From NCBI GenBank assembly GCA_009760855.2, contig WPIO01000109.1, forward strand, positions 110,001 to 167,500: a DNA stretch of 57,500 nucleotides. Direction: 5' to 3'. Under the pieces are notes generated by a model. It worked only from the letters and a program-made list of their open reading frames with translations. It was not told the DNA's origin and ran no database searches. Shown here piece by piece: positions 46,281-57,063 of this stretch (its first letter is position 1; every line of letters starts with the position of its first letter). Both the position numbers and the translations under genes were made by a program. Source of the DNA: Cristatella mucedo. Taxonomy: Eukaryota; Bryozoa; Phylactolaemata; Cristatellidae.

Positions 46281-47340
46281 GTTTTAGTGATTAACGTTAT
46301 TGGTAGTTAAAAAATTTTCGGTATGGAATTTTAAAACTTTAGCACAGGCATAATTTTTCACCGGTTCCTCCTAATTTGGTATGAATATTTAACAAATCAA
46401 GGAAAACATGCCAAATAAGTACGCACCGATCCATCTTCCTGAAATGTCTCGTAACTTAGGTCATGAGATATAAGTACTGAACAGTCTCAATTAACAAAGA
46501 TTAAAATACACTTGAGCTATTTAGTTACGCAATAGATCAGAATCTTGATCTGAGCACAATTAATGTTCCACCGGACTTTAGCCCATAACCTCAGTTGTCA
46601 TTAAATCTAAATTTGTACAAGTACTGACTTCACCAGCCACAGTTAGTAGCGCTCTTAAAAAATTGAAAAAAGAGCTCGCATTGGAAACTCATGCGCGTAT
46701 ATGAGTTATAGAAATAGAGGAACGTAGATTATCCCGTTTTAGCAAATAATTCGGGAATGTTAACGAAGCGGAGCAAGTGTAGGTAACAACGAAGGAGATA
46801 CAATGGATTACCTTAAGTTAACCTTTGGACGCAATGTATGGGCATTCTTTCTGCCCGTAGACAAAGGGGCACTACTTGTAACTAAAAACTCGTAGCACAT
46901 TTTAAAGTACTTACATGATGAAAGCACCCAATAACCAAAATTTATTTAACACATTTTCCCTGCAATAAATGGTAACCACGTATAAATCATTAGGCTTTTG
47001 AATCAAAATTTGTGGTATCTAAAAGAAGGTGAATTCGTCCAAGTTTAATGCTTGGTCCCTAGGCATACACTTATAAGGTAATGTTCTTGCTTTTCATGAC
47101 CCGGGTGGTGGGTTCAAGTCTTGCTGTAGGCATTCCTTAATCGTACACATCAATCAGCTATGGAAGCCGTTAAATCTCAACTCTCGCCAGATGAATGACT
47201 CGGTCAAATTAGGAAAACCTATACATTCAAATTCTTTGCAGTTTATAAATTAGCAGAAACCATTATAAATAATGAGTACGTATATGTCTGTAATGAGAAA
47301 ATACAACAGCTTCGACAAAATCTTTAATACAATTATTAAT
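46281..47340. other. AT-rich interval; possible old SINE
   Basis: At 47040-47190 a box B-like GGGTTCAAGTC and a TGGTCCCTAGG upstream suggest a very old tRNA-derived SINE. Otherwise nothing seen. Confidence 0.3.
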
Positions 47341-47344
47341 AATC

Positions 47345-47405
47345 ACAATGCAGTCGCTATAGCGCCCTCGGCGAACCCAATAATTCTCTAGGCGCTTCAC
47401 ATTTA
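47345..47405 (-). repeat. degraded LINE-A/SINE-1 type 3' stem-loop
   Basis: Minus strand GAAGCGCCTAGAGAATTATTGG...CGAGGGCGCTATAG. The core is family-like, the remainder unrecognisable. 47406-47935 has no feature. Confidence 0.5.
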
Positions 47406-47937
47406 CAAATAATTGTAAATTCTTTGGCACGATGCATTCTGTCTTTAACGTAACCCTAGTGCTCTGTTACTTTCTTCATTTTTAGCATAACTGAAAGTTT
47501 TGGTTTATTTATTTGTGAAACCTAAATTTGACATTATAGCCTTTGCTGAGTATTCTATAGAACGACTAATTTTTGTGTCTTATTTCCGGAATCAAAATCC
47601 AAATACTTCGGGAATTCACCTCATTCTGCCATCCCTTGGGTATTTGCTTACACGGAATATGCTAGGCTGTCATTGGTGCAGCTAAACAAAAGTCCTAAGA
47701 TATTATGTCCAGGAAACTTACAGCCTCAATATGTTTGTTTTTGTCAAAACTAGTGTGTCGTATTCATGATAGTCTGAGCTGATGAGATGGGGGTCTCCAC
47801 GTACAACGACCCACTGAATAATTGTTTTGCTACCTGCTGCCCCTGCTTAAAAAATTCTTGGAAATACTTACCGCCTGACTAGAAGTAATTAGTGGATTTT
47901 TTGACAGTGATTAAAATTGTTAAGACCTGTGAAATAA

Positions 47938-48830
47938 TAATGATAATAATATTAATGCATTTGATAAGCACCCTCGGAGATCTCGATCTCTTTCTAGGCG
48001 CTTTGCATTTGCTGCAAAGGAAGCACGATCGAATGTTGAGCGGTAGCTTACTCTGTAAAATAAACAAGAATAACATGCACTAATGCCGAGCAGGGTTGGT
48101 CCAGCGGTTAAGGTGCTCGCCCCGACCAAGGTCTGGCTGAACCGTGGGCTCGAGCCCTGAGGCATATAAGAAGCGCCTGAATAGAGATTTATTTCTCTTG
48201 GGGCACTATGCTAATGAATTATAGATTATATATATATAACATGGTAAGGGGTGACATACATACGGTCAGCATGCAAATGTGGTTAGTGGCAGCATGCACA
48301 GTGTCAGCACATATAACTATATATGGGTCGAGTTGCTGGGACCTACTAAATGCTGTCATAAATAGGTGCACCTTTAATTTCTTCTTTCAAGTGATCAAGT
48401 CAGGGATGTCGTGACGCATGTCGATTCAGGATTCAGGGCTTTGAGAAAATTAGAACTAAAGGTGTGGACTCCAAATGATTTGGCGATTGTATGAGGTGTA
48501 GATAAACATTTGGATTCCGAAAAGCTAGTGCTGTGATGATTAGCCTGGTTGGGCAGTAGATGTGGTTGTTAGGCTGAAGCCAAATAATGAAGGGACCTAA
48601 AAGTTACTGTCTCAACCTTGAAGTCTATGCGACGCTTGCATTCGATCCAGTGCAGGTCGGCGACAGGTGGTGAGATGTGGCAACTGTGCCTTTTAGGACA
48701 GACAAGCTTAGCTGCAGAGTTTTGCACAAGCTGTAAGTGCCTGATCACATAGGCTGGTAGACCAGCAAGAAGTGAAGTACTTAAGTCGATACGGAATTTC
48801 ACAAATGCACGGACCAATTCAAGAGCTCAA
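47938..48830 (-). pseudogene. LINE-A copy interrupted by SINE-1
   Basis: Minus strand LINE-A with C-terminal coding sequence (RIDLSTSLLAGLPAYVIRHL, QNSAAKLVCPKRHSC), 3' UTR, stem-loop and AAT/ATT tail at 47938-47957. The UTR is split by the SINE at 48078-48235. Removing the SINE and one target copy restores continuous LINE-A UTR. Confidence 0.88.
48078..48235 (+). mobile_element. SINE-1, intact copy with target-site duplication
   Basis: A 158-bp tRNA-derived SINE. The head contains GGTTGGTCCAGCGGTTAAGG (box A region) and GGGCTCGAGCCC (box B). The 3' segment AAGCGCCTGAATAGAG...TTCTCTTGGGGCACTAT can fold like the LINE-A terminus, and the tail is (TA)n. It is flanked by perfect 8-bp ATAACATG copies at 48070-48077 and 48236-48243. 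SINEs are transcribed by RNA polymerase III and mobilised by LINE proteins. This copy is younger than the LINE-A it interrupts. Confidence 0.9.
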
Positions 48831-48849
48831 AAATTCCGTGTCGTTTTCA

Positions 48850-50122
48850 AAAACTTCCAAAGAGTTAAAAGCTTCATTCAGAAGACTGCTTCCACAGTCA
48901 GCCATCACGTCCGATCACTATCTAAGATTAGGAGCTGTCTTCCATGGTGGCTTGAGAACAATTTAACTAGCCTCTTAGTTCTGTCTGGGCTTGATTATTG
49001 GAATTCCCGTATGGCTTTACAACCAACTCTTTACAACTAAATTTAAGCTTAACAACTACTCCCCCGCTGCTGACTATGGCATGTCTCTAAAAGCGATCCT
49101 GAGCTGCGATTTTCATGCTAGTCACAGCCTCAACTGCTCTCCTGACTCTGCTATGCTTCCCAATTTCTCTTTGTTGCTTGAGATGATGTCCGTTGGCTAC
49201 CAAATGCATACCAAAAGTCACTTAAGCAACGAATGTACTATAAAAACTCCACTGCATAGCACCTACATTGTCACTTTGGCTTTGTGAAGTGACAGACGGG
49301 GATAAAAAACAGTCAGAGTCGAAACCACGGGTGGGCAACCAATGGAGGATATTGAAAGACGAACCAAGTATAAATGAATTCCTGCGTTTTTGAAATAGAG
49401 AGACGACTTGAGCATGGTAAATAAATAAATTGTGTAAGAACCTTGCACACCAAGAGTAGTACATCAAGATCAAGAATATTTGAGTTTTTGTGAATAGAAT
49501 GCAAAGTTAGCCAGGTGTTTTCTGGCCAAGATAGTGCAACAAACTGTTACTCCAACCTTAACGGACGAGTAGACCGTCATTTGCAAAAACTTTGTCTCTG
49601 TCCACGTGGTTCACGTATGCCACTAGGTTCGAGCCCATGACATCGGTTAACAACTAGGGCTTCATATTAACATGTAAATTCTTAATTATTAATAATTGAA
49701 TAGATAAAGGATTACGAAATTAAAAACTATTTTAACATAATATTTATAGGTTTTGCAATGAAATAGTTTCAAGAATTAGCATACGAAGTTCCATGGACAC
49801 AGCTTTTCTAGTTAAAGAGTTAAAAAGTATCTGCGACACCTGGCGTTCGTTCCTCTGCTTAGGACTTGATTCTATACTCGCTTGAGAAATCAGTCAAGCA
49901 ACGAGTAAGGTCTCAAATTAGCTGCAGGTGTCCTAAAGACCTTTCGTGCAGTTCAAAGACTACCACCCGCAGCTCTAGGATTCCCGAAAAGACATGTGCT
50001 CTCTAGGATGTTCATACGCTTAAAACGAGTACTCACTACGATGCTGGTCAAGTTAATACCACTCATGGAAAACTACATGTTGAGCATCCAAGTAAGATTT
50101 TTAAATTTCAAATTAACGCAAT
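48850..50122 (+). repeat. LINE-B deletion derivative plus downstream block, copy 1
   Basis: LINE-B sequence to about 49300 with an internal deletion joining GGCTTGATTATTGGAATTCC to the segment encoding NNYSPAADYG. It is followed by about 800 bp of non-LINE sequence. From about 48896 the whole block matches 55835-57063. Confidence 0.8.
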
Positions 50123-50124
50123 CC

Positions 50125-50690
50125 GTCTACTGATCTTAATCAGTGATCAGCTACATAATAATGCATGACAAATCACTTTATTTGATATTAAAATAAGTCT
50201 GTGTCTATAGAATGACTTCCACACAAGCCGCTAGCTATCGGAAGTAATTCTGAGTTAGTGTCATTCCAGCTTTGCCCAATTTGCGTCAGGCTTTGATCTG
50301 CAAAGCGTTCTAACGATATTGCCAATGCAGTGGCATGAATTTTACTATACAACTTTTAAGTACTCCTGGATGAGGATTTTCTCAATTTAATTATTTTCCA
50401 CAATTAGAGAGGCTAAGCTCAGAATGGTGAACATATGGGAGGCAAAATATTTGCATCGCAAGCCTGATATGTGTTCGGCCTTCATTTAATCATTGAAAGT
50501 ACGGTTGAACTAATGAGTTATTTTCTAAATTTTTCAATTATAATTTATAATTCATCCAGCTGTGTTCAATCATCATTAAAGATGTTTCAAACTAAATGTC
50601 AAATCTCTCAGCCAGCAGTGGGAGATATGACAAGGGCAAAACAGCTACAAATCTGCACTGAACTCTTAAGTCGTCAAAGATAAGATTAAA
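50125..50690. other. AT-rich interval, no gene found
   Basis: No exon, RNA gene or repeat recognised. Confidence 0.4.
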
Positions 50691-50692
50691 AA

Positions 50693-50805
50693 CAATGCAC
50701 TTCATAATGCGCCCTCAGAGAACTCAATCTCTTTCCAGAATCTATGCATGTACTGCACCCGGAAATGCAATTGAATGCTGAGTAATATCATGGATGATAA
50801 ACGAG
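50693..50805 (-). repeat. LINE-A 3' end
   Basis: Minus strand UTR and terminal segment (GAAAGAGATTGAGTTCTCTGAG, GGGCGCATTATGAAGTGC); one stem arm is damaged and the tail is absent. Confidence 0.7.
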
Positions 50806-51609
50806 TCTTTCAGATTACTAGGTCTTACTGCAAAAAAAGACGATAGCAATCGCTGCGAGGAAGAAGCTCTACTTAACATGTAAATGCGGTAAATAATGCA
50901 CCCCTGTATTTAGTATAAGTTTGAACAGTTCAAACTTTAACCGCATAGCATCACTGCAGGCCTAAGATCATCAAGGATCCATTGTCCTGTAACTACGTTA
51001 ATATCACCTCAAACCGGTGCTCACACAGTGAAGTTCTCCTGCTCAATGCAGTCGAAAATAGAAGATAATGAATAGAAAATAGAAAATAGAAGGCTGATAA
51101 TGCTAAACCAGCGAGGAAGAGCAGCATGCATTTAAATTCGAATCCTTACCGATGAGGCTGCAAGATAAATTAATAAGATTCCGACTGGGATTTATTCTAC
51201 GTTGTTACTAAATGAGATTTGCAGAGATGCAATTAGATATAGTTATCTACCAAAGAAGAACCGTTGCCATCAGTTTTGCAACAGGATTTCTTTCTACAGT
51301 CAGCTGTGGCATTAAGCTCTACTAGGCCAAGGAGCCATTGGTATATTTTCTAACAGCTGTTGAACATTTAAAAGCATATGCCTATGTGTTATGGATATGG
51401 TCTTAATATGTTACGATATTAGCGATGTTACTATCTGAGAGCTTTTCCTATCTTTTATCTTCCTGATTCTTTGGGAATTGTAAGGCTTTGTGCTGACGCA
51501 CACATACCAGCTGCTAAAAGTGAAACGAGGTTTGGGCATTGCCAGAATTCCTGTCAAATCTGCGGTTTTCTTACAATTCGAGTGCGTTTGTTTTTCGCCA
51601 TGATTGTAG

Positions 51610-51750
51610 GCAAGTTCATTTATATAGTGCCCCAAGAGAACTTACTCTCTATTCAAGCCCTTCACATATGCCTGGGGGCTCAAGCCCACGACCTCAGTCA
51701 GACCTTGTTCGGGGCGAGCACCTTAACTACTAGATCAAACCAGCTATTGA
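51610..51750 (-). repeat. SINE-1 copy
   Basis: Minus strand: GGTTTGATCTAGTAGTTAAGG (box A region), box B GGGCTTGAGCCC, 3' segment with GAATAGAGAGTAAG and TTCTCTTGGGGCACTATA. 50806-51609 shows no gene; a box B-like ATTCGAATCC lies near 51138. Confidence 0.8.
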
Positions 51751-51754
51751 ACCG

Positions 51755-52714
51755 GATATTGAAGCTTAAGCAGCATACGACGCGTGTGACATTTAGATTG
51801 AGTAATGCAATGCGATAATAATTCCTAACTACTCATAGCTGTTATCTCAAGCTAGTCTTACAGCTAATGACTATATTCGTGAATACCGAGCCGGATACGT
51901 GGATTTCCACGTTCAAGTGATCACAGCATACAGTGGCTCGAATACTGATTGCCTGACAGCTGCTGCGGATGCTAACTCCTTGTAACTTTGAGATCGTGAA
52001 ATATCATTTCGCGAGCTCTAGAAAGTTATTGAGCTCAGTTCCACCCAATTTAGGGGTCATGATACAAATATTGGTTAAAGCTGAAGTGACACCAGAAAAC
52101 GTTCTCATCCGTACTCACTTCAAACGCTTTGCTGGCATTTGAGCACAAATAATTCGCTCATACACGTATCTCAGATTATAGCATAGATTCTTCGATTTCC
52201 GAGGTTACTCCATGTCTCTAATAGTTGGATAATTGTGAAAAAATATCCGATCTACCAAGTGATTGTTGGAGCAGTGTATCCAGAATTTTAAGGATATTGG
52301 AACTTGAGCTCGGGCAAACTGGGAAATTCCTTAACAGATGGTGGCATATAACTAATAACTGAAAGCGATCCGGTGATGTATGTTGAGCGAACGCCCACGA
52401 ATCGAACGCCCACGTGTAATTCCATGCGTTTTTTATTCGGGCTGACCTATACAGGGCTCTAAAGGTTTGGGACATGGGAAGCAAGGGAAATATAATACTA
52501 TAAGCGACCCCTTCGTTAGAAACATGCACTAAGTCAAAAACAGTCTTAGTGCTTCTCAGTTATTGTTGAATACATTTAACGGCCGTGAAAGTCTCATCAA
52601 TAATTTAAAAAAGCGATCACTGCCGTACGCATCGACGAATCAGTGATGATAAGGGTCAACTTAAATTAAGTGTGAACATAGCGGCTTATTTTTGAAATAG
52701 ATGAATTCATACAC

Positions 52715-52761
<47 letters not shown>

Positions 52762-53080
52762 TTTTATTTTTTTTTTTGGCCAGATCTTAGTGATGGTATC
52801 CTCTAAAGGAGAGATTAAGACCTCAAAGTGTGTAGTAAAGTTGCTGTTATCAAAAAGAACATCGCAATTAGGTGCAAGAAATTTCTACACCTTTGCATTA
52901 ACAGGTAACTCAGATGTGTTCTCTACGCTGAACGCATTGCTGTCAAGGACATTTTCATAAACGGCCATCTTCTAAACAGTGATTCTGACTGGTGTTGTTT
53001 TTCTCTAGATTTTTTACCTCGTACAATGAAAACATGTAGCATTGGATGCCTAAAAATCAAAATTCTGCGTCATCTGAACG
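51755..53080. other. interval with (TA)n tract, no gene supported
   Basis: Alternating TA followed by poly-T at about 52718-52778. A 103-codon minus frame (52529-52218) has no recognisable domain. The rest is AT-rich without features. Confidence 0.4.
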
Positions 53081-53084
53081 ACAA

Positions 53085-53090
53085 TTTATT
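53085..53090 (-). terminator. poly(A) signal of cationic-peptide gene
   Basis: AATAAA on the minus strand, 61 bp after the stop codon. It supports 53152 as the gene's true 3' coding end. Confidence 0.7.
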
Positions 53091-53151
53091 TGTATTGATA
53101 GCACTGAAACTCATTGATGGTGATTAGACGTATCGTCGTTTACTAGTGTTG

Positions 53152-53237
53152 TTACACTGCACGGATAATCTTTGGAGCCAACTTTATGAGCTTCGCCAGA
53201 ACTCTTCCCAAAAACCTCTTCTCGTTTTCATCGTATT
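53152..53237 (-). CDS. cationic-peptide gene exon 3 (cleavage site and mature peptide)
   Basis: 86 nt after CTCACTTTTCAG. It finishes the split Glu codon, continues YDENEKR (residues 43-49) and then the 20-residue cationic peptide (53214-53155), with stop TAA at 53154-53152. The mature peptide is wholly in this exon, as is common in such genes. Confidence 0.74.
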
Positions 53238-53683
53238 CTGAAAAGTGAGAAGTGGCGGAACCTCATAAATTATCAAATTACCATCGCGGCACGAAAGTTT
53301 AAAGGAAAGAGCTGCAGCGAGTGCAGTTGATCTCGCGTTCGAGGTAAGTTTACCTTTAAAAGCCTCTTCCATTTCAGCAAGCTGCTCTGAGCTCATGTCA
53401 GTTATTTCCTCAAAACTCTGAAAACAAGATGTCATACAAAACTAAGTTACCGCTTGGCGCGACAAAACTACTTCAATTGCCATGAAAACTAACTTGAATG
53501 CTTTTGTTTATTGGTTTGGTAAAGTTTCGATTTTGTAGCTCACGTAGCTTACTACAAGCTTAGCAAGATATCCTGGTGTCAGTAGTCAACGTGTTTAGTT
53601 CACGTGTGCTGACTTTAACTTACCTCAGACTTTACCAGGCAGATCATTAGTACGGCCATGATGACGAAAGCGATAGTCTTCAT
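53152..53683 (-). CDS. secreted cationic-peptide precursor (antimicrobial/cytolytic-like), three exons
   Basis: Spliced model: 53683-53624, 53417-53354 and 53237-53152, in total 210 nt or 69 residues plus TAA. Intron phases are 0 and 1, with GT-AG borders (donors GAG|GTAAGT and AAAG|GTAAAC; acceptors TTTTCAG). Residues 1-20 form a signal peptide (MKTIAFVIMAVLMICLVKSE). Residues 21-49 are a strongly acidic, Glu-rich propiece ending in Lys-Arg. Residues 50-69 form a 20-residue peptide beginning FLGR, with five Lys/Arg, no Asp/Glu, no Cys, one Pro at its position 14 and about 13 hydrophobic residues. Signal-acidic pro-dibasic-cationic helix is the usual layout of linear antimicrobial or venom-type membrane-active peptides; proprotein convertase cleavage is inferred. 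There is no C-terminal Gly, so amidation is not expected. A neuropeptide role is possible. No specific family recognised. Confidence 0.75.
53354..53417 (-). CDS. cationic-peptide gene exon 2 (acidic propiece)
   Basis: 64 nt, from after CTTGTTTTCAG to AAAG|GTAAAC. It encodes residues 21-41 (starts SFEEITDM), with seven Glu and one Asp. The frame stays open past the donor, so an unspliced read-through of exons 2-3 would give a longer open frame with an unrelated end. The spliced frame is preferred because it yields the dibasic site and cationic tail. Confidence 0.72.
53624..53683 (-). CDS. cationic-peptide gene exon 1 (signal peptide)
   Basis: ATG at 53683-53681 and 20 codons ending GAG before GTAAGT. 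It has positively charged Lys at position 2, a hydrophobic core and a small-residue end. AATTTCAG directly precedes AAAAATG, so a further 5' UTR intron may end here; the paralogous exon at 28200 has TTTTAG at the same place. Confidence 0.75.
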
Positions 53684-53699
53684 TTTTCTGAAATTATAT

Positions 53700-54394
53700 T
53701 GTAGTAATAAGATATAATCAAGGTTATGTGAGCTTCCCCGCTACATATCTGATAGAAATTAGGCAGGCTAGTTTAAGTTAGCAATTTCTGTTCTACAGAT
53801 TACTTAATCAAAGGACAGGGAACCCATTATCATGCAGGTTCATGGGGAAGGAACGTGAATAAGGAAATGCAAGTATCATCTCACACGTTGTAACAGCTAT
53901 CGAGATTAAGGAAGCGTTTGAATTTTACTTTAAGCACTATCCCCGATAACAGCCGATTTGGGCCATAGTAACCAGCACACCTGAAGGCAGCTCATTCAGG
54001 CGTTTAGAAAATCTCATTTAGATGAATGCATAAGCCTGTGATTTTATGAGGAGGATAGCGACTCGTAATGAAAATCAAGAGCCGACCGCCAGTAATAAGG
54101 TCCGTAAGCGATGATTACGATCGCCGCGGATCGTGCGGCTATGTGGTTAGCTAGAGACACATATCGTTACGGAGCACCGTTCACCGGCTAACAGACACCA
54201 GATCCCTAGCATGCCGAAGAATGCCCAACTAAGAAACCTGTGTCTAGGCGAGTAAGTTCTTCTGTAGCGGTACTCACCCTTTACTTGAGTAGCAAGCTGG
54301 ATCTGAACTAATCAAGAATTACGTTGCAGTTAATATAACGCGGACCATACTGGTAGTTAATCTAAATGCGTCTCTAGGTTCTTTGGTCGGTTAG
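53700..54394. other. 5' flank of the peptide gene, no further gene found
   Basis: Upstream of the peptide gene on the minus strand. AT-rich motifs such as GATTATATC lie 20-30 bp before the ATG; a promoter cannot be placed because a 5' UTR intron is possible. Confidence 0.35.
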
Positions 54395-54463
54395 CCATCT
54401 ACCCGGAAAGCCACGGTGCTAGGACAATTAAAATATTCTTTTACTTGCTATTTCTATCAGATA

Positions 54464-54706
54464 GCCAGGCGCCTGCAGATATACGTATACGTGCGCTTTA
54501 TTTACTCGGATAATTTTGAAATGCGGGTTTTATCCATGAACGTGACTCAGCCATCTGCAACCCTTAGAACTTTGGAAAAGCAGTTCTTTTACGGCGAAAT
54601 TGTGGACGGCTCTAGTGCAGAGATCTGCGTGCTCGCCTTCAATGGCCGAGGTCAGGGTGTTCATCTATACGGCCTCGTTCATCGGCTCGAGCGCAGTGGC
54701 AAATGA
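54464..54706 (+). CDS. possible orphan terminal exon
   Basis: After TTTCTATCAG (ending 54463), which has a pyrimidine-rich lead, a frame runs to the TGA at 54704-54706. It encodes RFIYSDNFEMRVLSMNV and VLAFNGRGQGVHLYGLV-like sequence with balanced GC. No ATG initiates it and no domain is recognised. No partner exon was found, so it may be a relic or chance. Confidence 0.25.
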   Translation, partial: ARRLQIYVYVRFIYSDNFEMRVLSMNVTQPSATLRTLEKQFFYGEIVDGSSAEICVLAFNGRGQGVHLYGLVHRLERSGK

Positions 54707-54759
54707 GAAGAGCCTAGATAGCAATTCACTTTGGTTTGTCGTTATTTAAATTAAAAATG

Positions 54760-55350
54760 CCTGTCGTGAGCGGGGCAGTTGCCACTTGCCACCATTTGTC
54801 GCCGACTTGCTGTGGCTCTTAGTCCAACGACGCATCGACTTCAAGGTTCCGTCACTCATTTTGTCGGCTCATCGTGCTTTTTCTCCAGTCTATCTATCAG
54901 TTCTACTACCCACCTGCCTAAGTATCGTACCACCAGCTTTTCTGAATCTACATGTTTAAATATACCTCTGACAAATCTCAAATATTTTGGCGACCTTGCC
55001 TTTAGTTTATCCTGTCCAAACCCTGGAACTCGCTAACGACTTGTGTCACGACATCTCTTGACTTGACCATATTTAAAAAGAAACTAAAGCCGATTTATTT
55101 AAGGACAGAATTTCGTGCATTATTTTGATTCGTCCTTTACGTATTTGTGCTTGCTAAAACTGTCCAGGCTGCCACTAGCTATACTTGCATGCTGATCCTG
55201 GATGCTACCCTTAACGATGTGCTTCTTGTTGTTTATTGAGCAAGCTACCACTAAGAATTCGATTGTACTTCGCTTGCGGCAAATGCGGAGCGCCTAGAAA
55301 GAGATTAAGTCTTCCGACGACGCTTTAGCGAACGTATTATTGCTATCCAT
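54760..55350 (+). repeat. LINE-A C-terminal and 3' fragment
   Basis: Decayed C-terminal coding sequence (ADLLWLLVQRRIDFKV, HRTTSFSEST, LTNLKYFGDLAFS), 3' UTR and a worn stem-loop (GGAGCGCCTAGAAAGAG...GACGACGCTTTAG). Confidence 0.8.
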
Positions 55351-55829
55351 ATTAATCTACAGTGGTTTCTGCACTAACTTATAGCCTTAGCTAGTACAAT
55401 TCTTGAAATTTGTAAAACCCTCACATCGATTGCTAATGCGTATATAGGAGCTGCCGAAATAGAGGAAATTTGAATCCACTCATTTTTCTACGTACGAGTC
55501 GGTAATATGTGTGACCCAGAGAAAGTGTGGACAAGAAAGACAGGTTTCAACCATGAATTTTGCTATTCCACACGTAATAGCTCAACCGCTCTATATCATA
55601 CATTTGCGGCAATCCGTTTCACACAAGAAGACTTGTGTACCGGGAGGCGTTAAACGCTGGTTCGGCGAAAAGTACTCTACTGACCAAAGCTCTAGGGTTT
55701 AGCTAGTCAATAGTGGTTCTCACTTGCAGATACGACGATGTTATACAGGTGAGTTTCTTGCGAGCTGGCATGGACCCCTGACGTCAGTCGTGCTGTCGCG
55801 TCACACAGCATTGATTTTAAGGTAGCATG
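55351..55829. other. interval without supported gene
   Basis: Only short open frames (largest 63 codons at 55511-55702, no domain). Confidence 0.4.
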
Positions 55830-55834
55830 CGCCT

Positions 55835-57063
55835 AGCAGCCATCACGTCCGATCACTGTCTAAGATTAGAAGCTGTCTTCCATGGTGGCTTGAGAACAAT
55901 TTAACTAGCCCCTTAGTTCTGTCTGGGCTTGATTATTGGAATTCCCGTTTGGCTTTACAACTAACTCTGTGCAACTAACTCTAAGCTTAACAACTACTCT
56001 CCCGCTGCTGACTATGGCACGTCATTAAAAGTGGTCCTGAGCTGCTACTTGCATGCTAGTCACTACCTCAACTGCTCTCGTGACTCTGCTATGCTTCCCA
56101 ATTTCTCTCTGTTGCTTGAGATGATGTCGTTAGGCTACCGAATGCGTACCGAAAGTCACTTAGGCAACGAACGGACTATAAAAAAAAGAACTTTACTGCA
56201 TAACACCTACATTGTCACTTTGGCTTTGTGAAGTGACAGACGGGGATAAAAAAAACAGTCAGAGTCGAAAACACGGATGGGCAAGCAATGGTGGATATTG
56301 AAAGGCAAGCGAAGTATAAATTAATTCCTGCGTTTTCGCAATAGATACTGAAATATGGTAAATAAACAAATTGTGTAAGAACTTTACACACCAAGAGTAG
56401 TACATCGAGATCATGAATACGAGTTTTTGTGAACAGAATACACAGTTAGCCAGGTGTTTTCTGGCAAAGTTTGTATAACAAACTGTTACTCCACCATCGA
56501 CGGACGAGTAGACCTTGACTTGCAAGAACTTTGTCTCAGTCTTCATGCTTCACGAATGCCAAGAGGTTCGAACCCATGACATCGCGTAATAACTACGGAT
56601 TTATATTAATAATTAAACTCTTAATTAATAATAGTTAAATGGATAAATGATCACAAAATTGAAACATTATTTCAACATAAAAACTTATAGGCTTAGCAAT
56701 AGCATAGCTCCAAGAACTAGCTCGTGCCGTTCCATGAACACAGCTTTTTCAGTTAAAGAGTTAAAAAGTATCAGCAAAACCTGGCGTTCGTTCCTTAGCT
56801 TAGGATTTGATTCTAATCGCTTGAGATATCAGTCAAGCAATGAGTAAGGTCCCAAATTAGCTGCAGGTGTCCTAAAGACCTTTCTTGCAGAGCAAAGACT
56901 ACCACCCGCAGCTCTAGGATACTCGAAAGGGCATGTGCTCTCTAAGATGTTCATACGCTTAAAACAAGTACTCACTACGATGCTGGTCAAGTTACTACCA
57001 CTCATGGAAAACTACGTGTTGAGCATCCAAAATAGGTTGTTAAATTTCAAATTAACACAATCC
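55835..57063 (+). repeat. LINE-B deletion derivative plus downstream block, copy 2
   Basis: Matches 48896-50122 in the same orientation with small indels. It shares the internal LINE-B deletion and ~800 bp of downstream sequence, including CAGGTGTTTTCTGGC and AGGTGTCCTAAAGACC. Homology stops after AACACAATCC. Confidence 0.85.

Noticed and set aside
49618-49645. Box B-like GGTTCGAGCCC in the duplicated block
   Set aside because: No matching box A at the proper distance on either strand.
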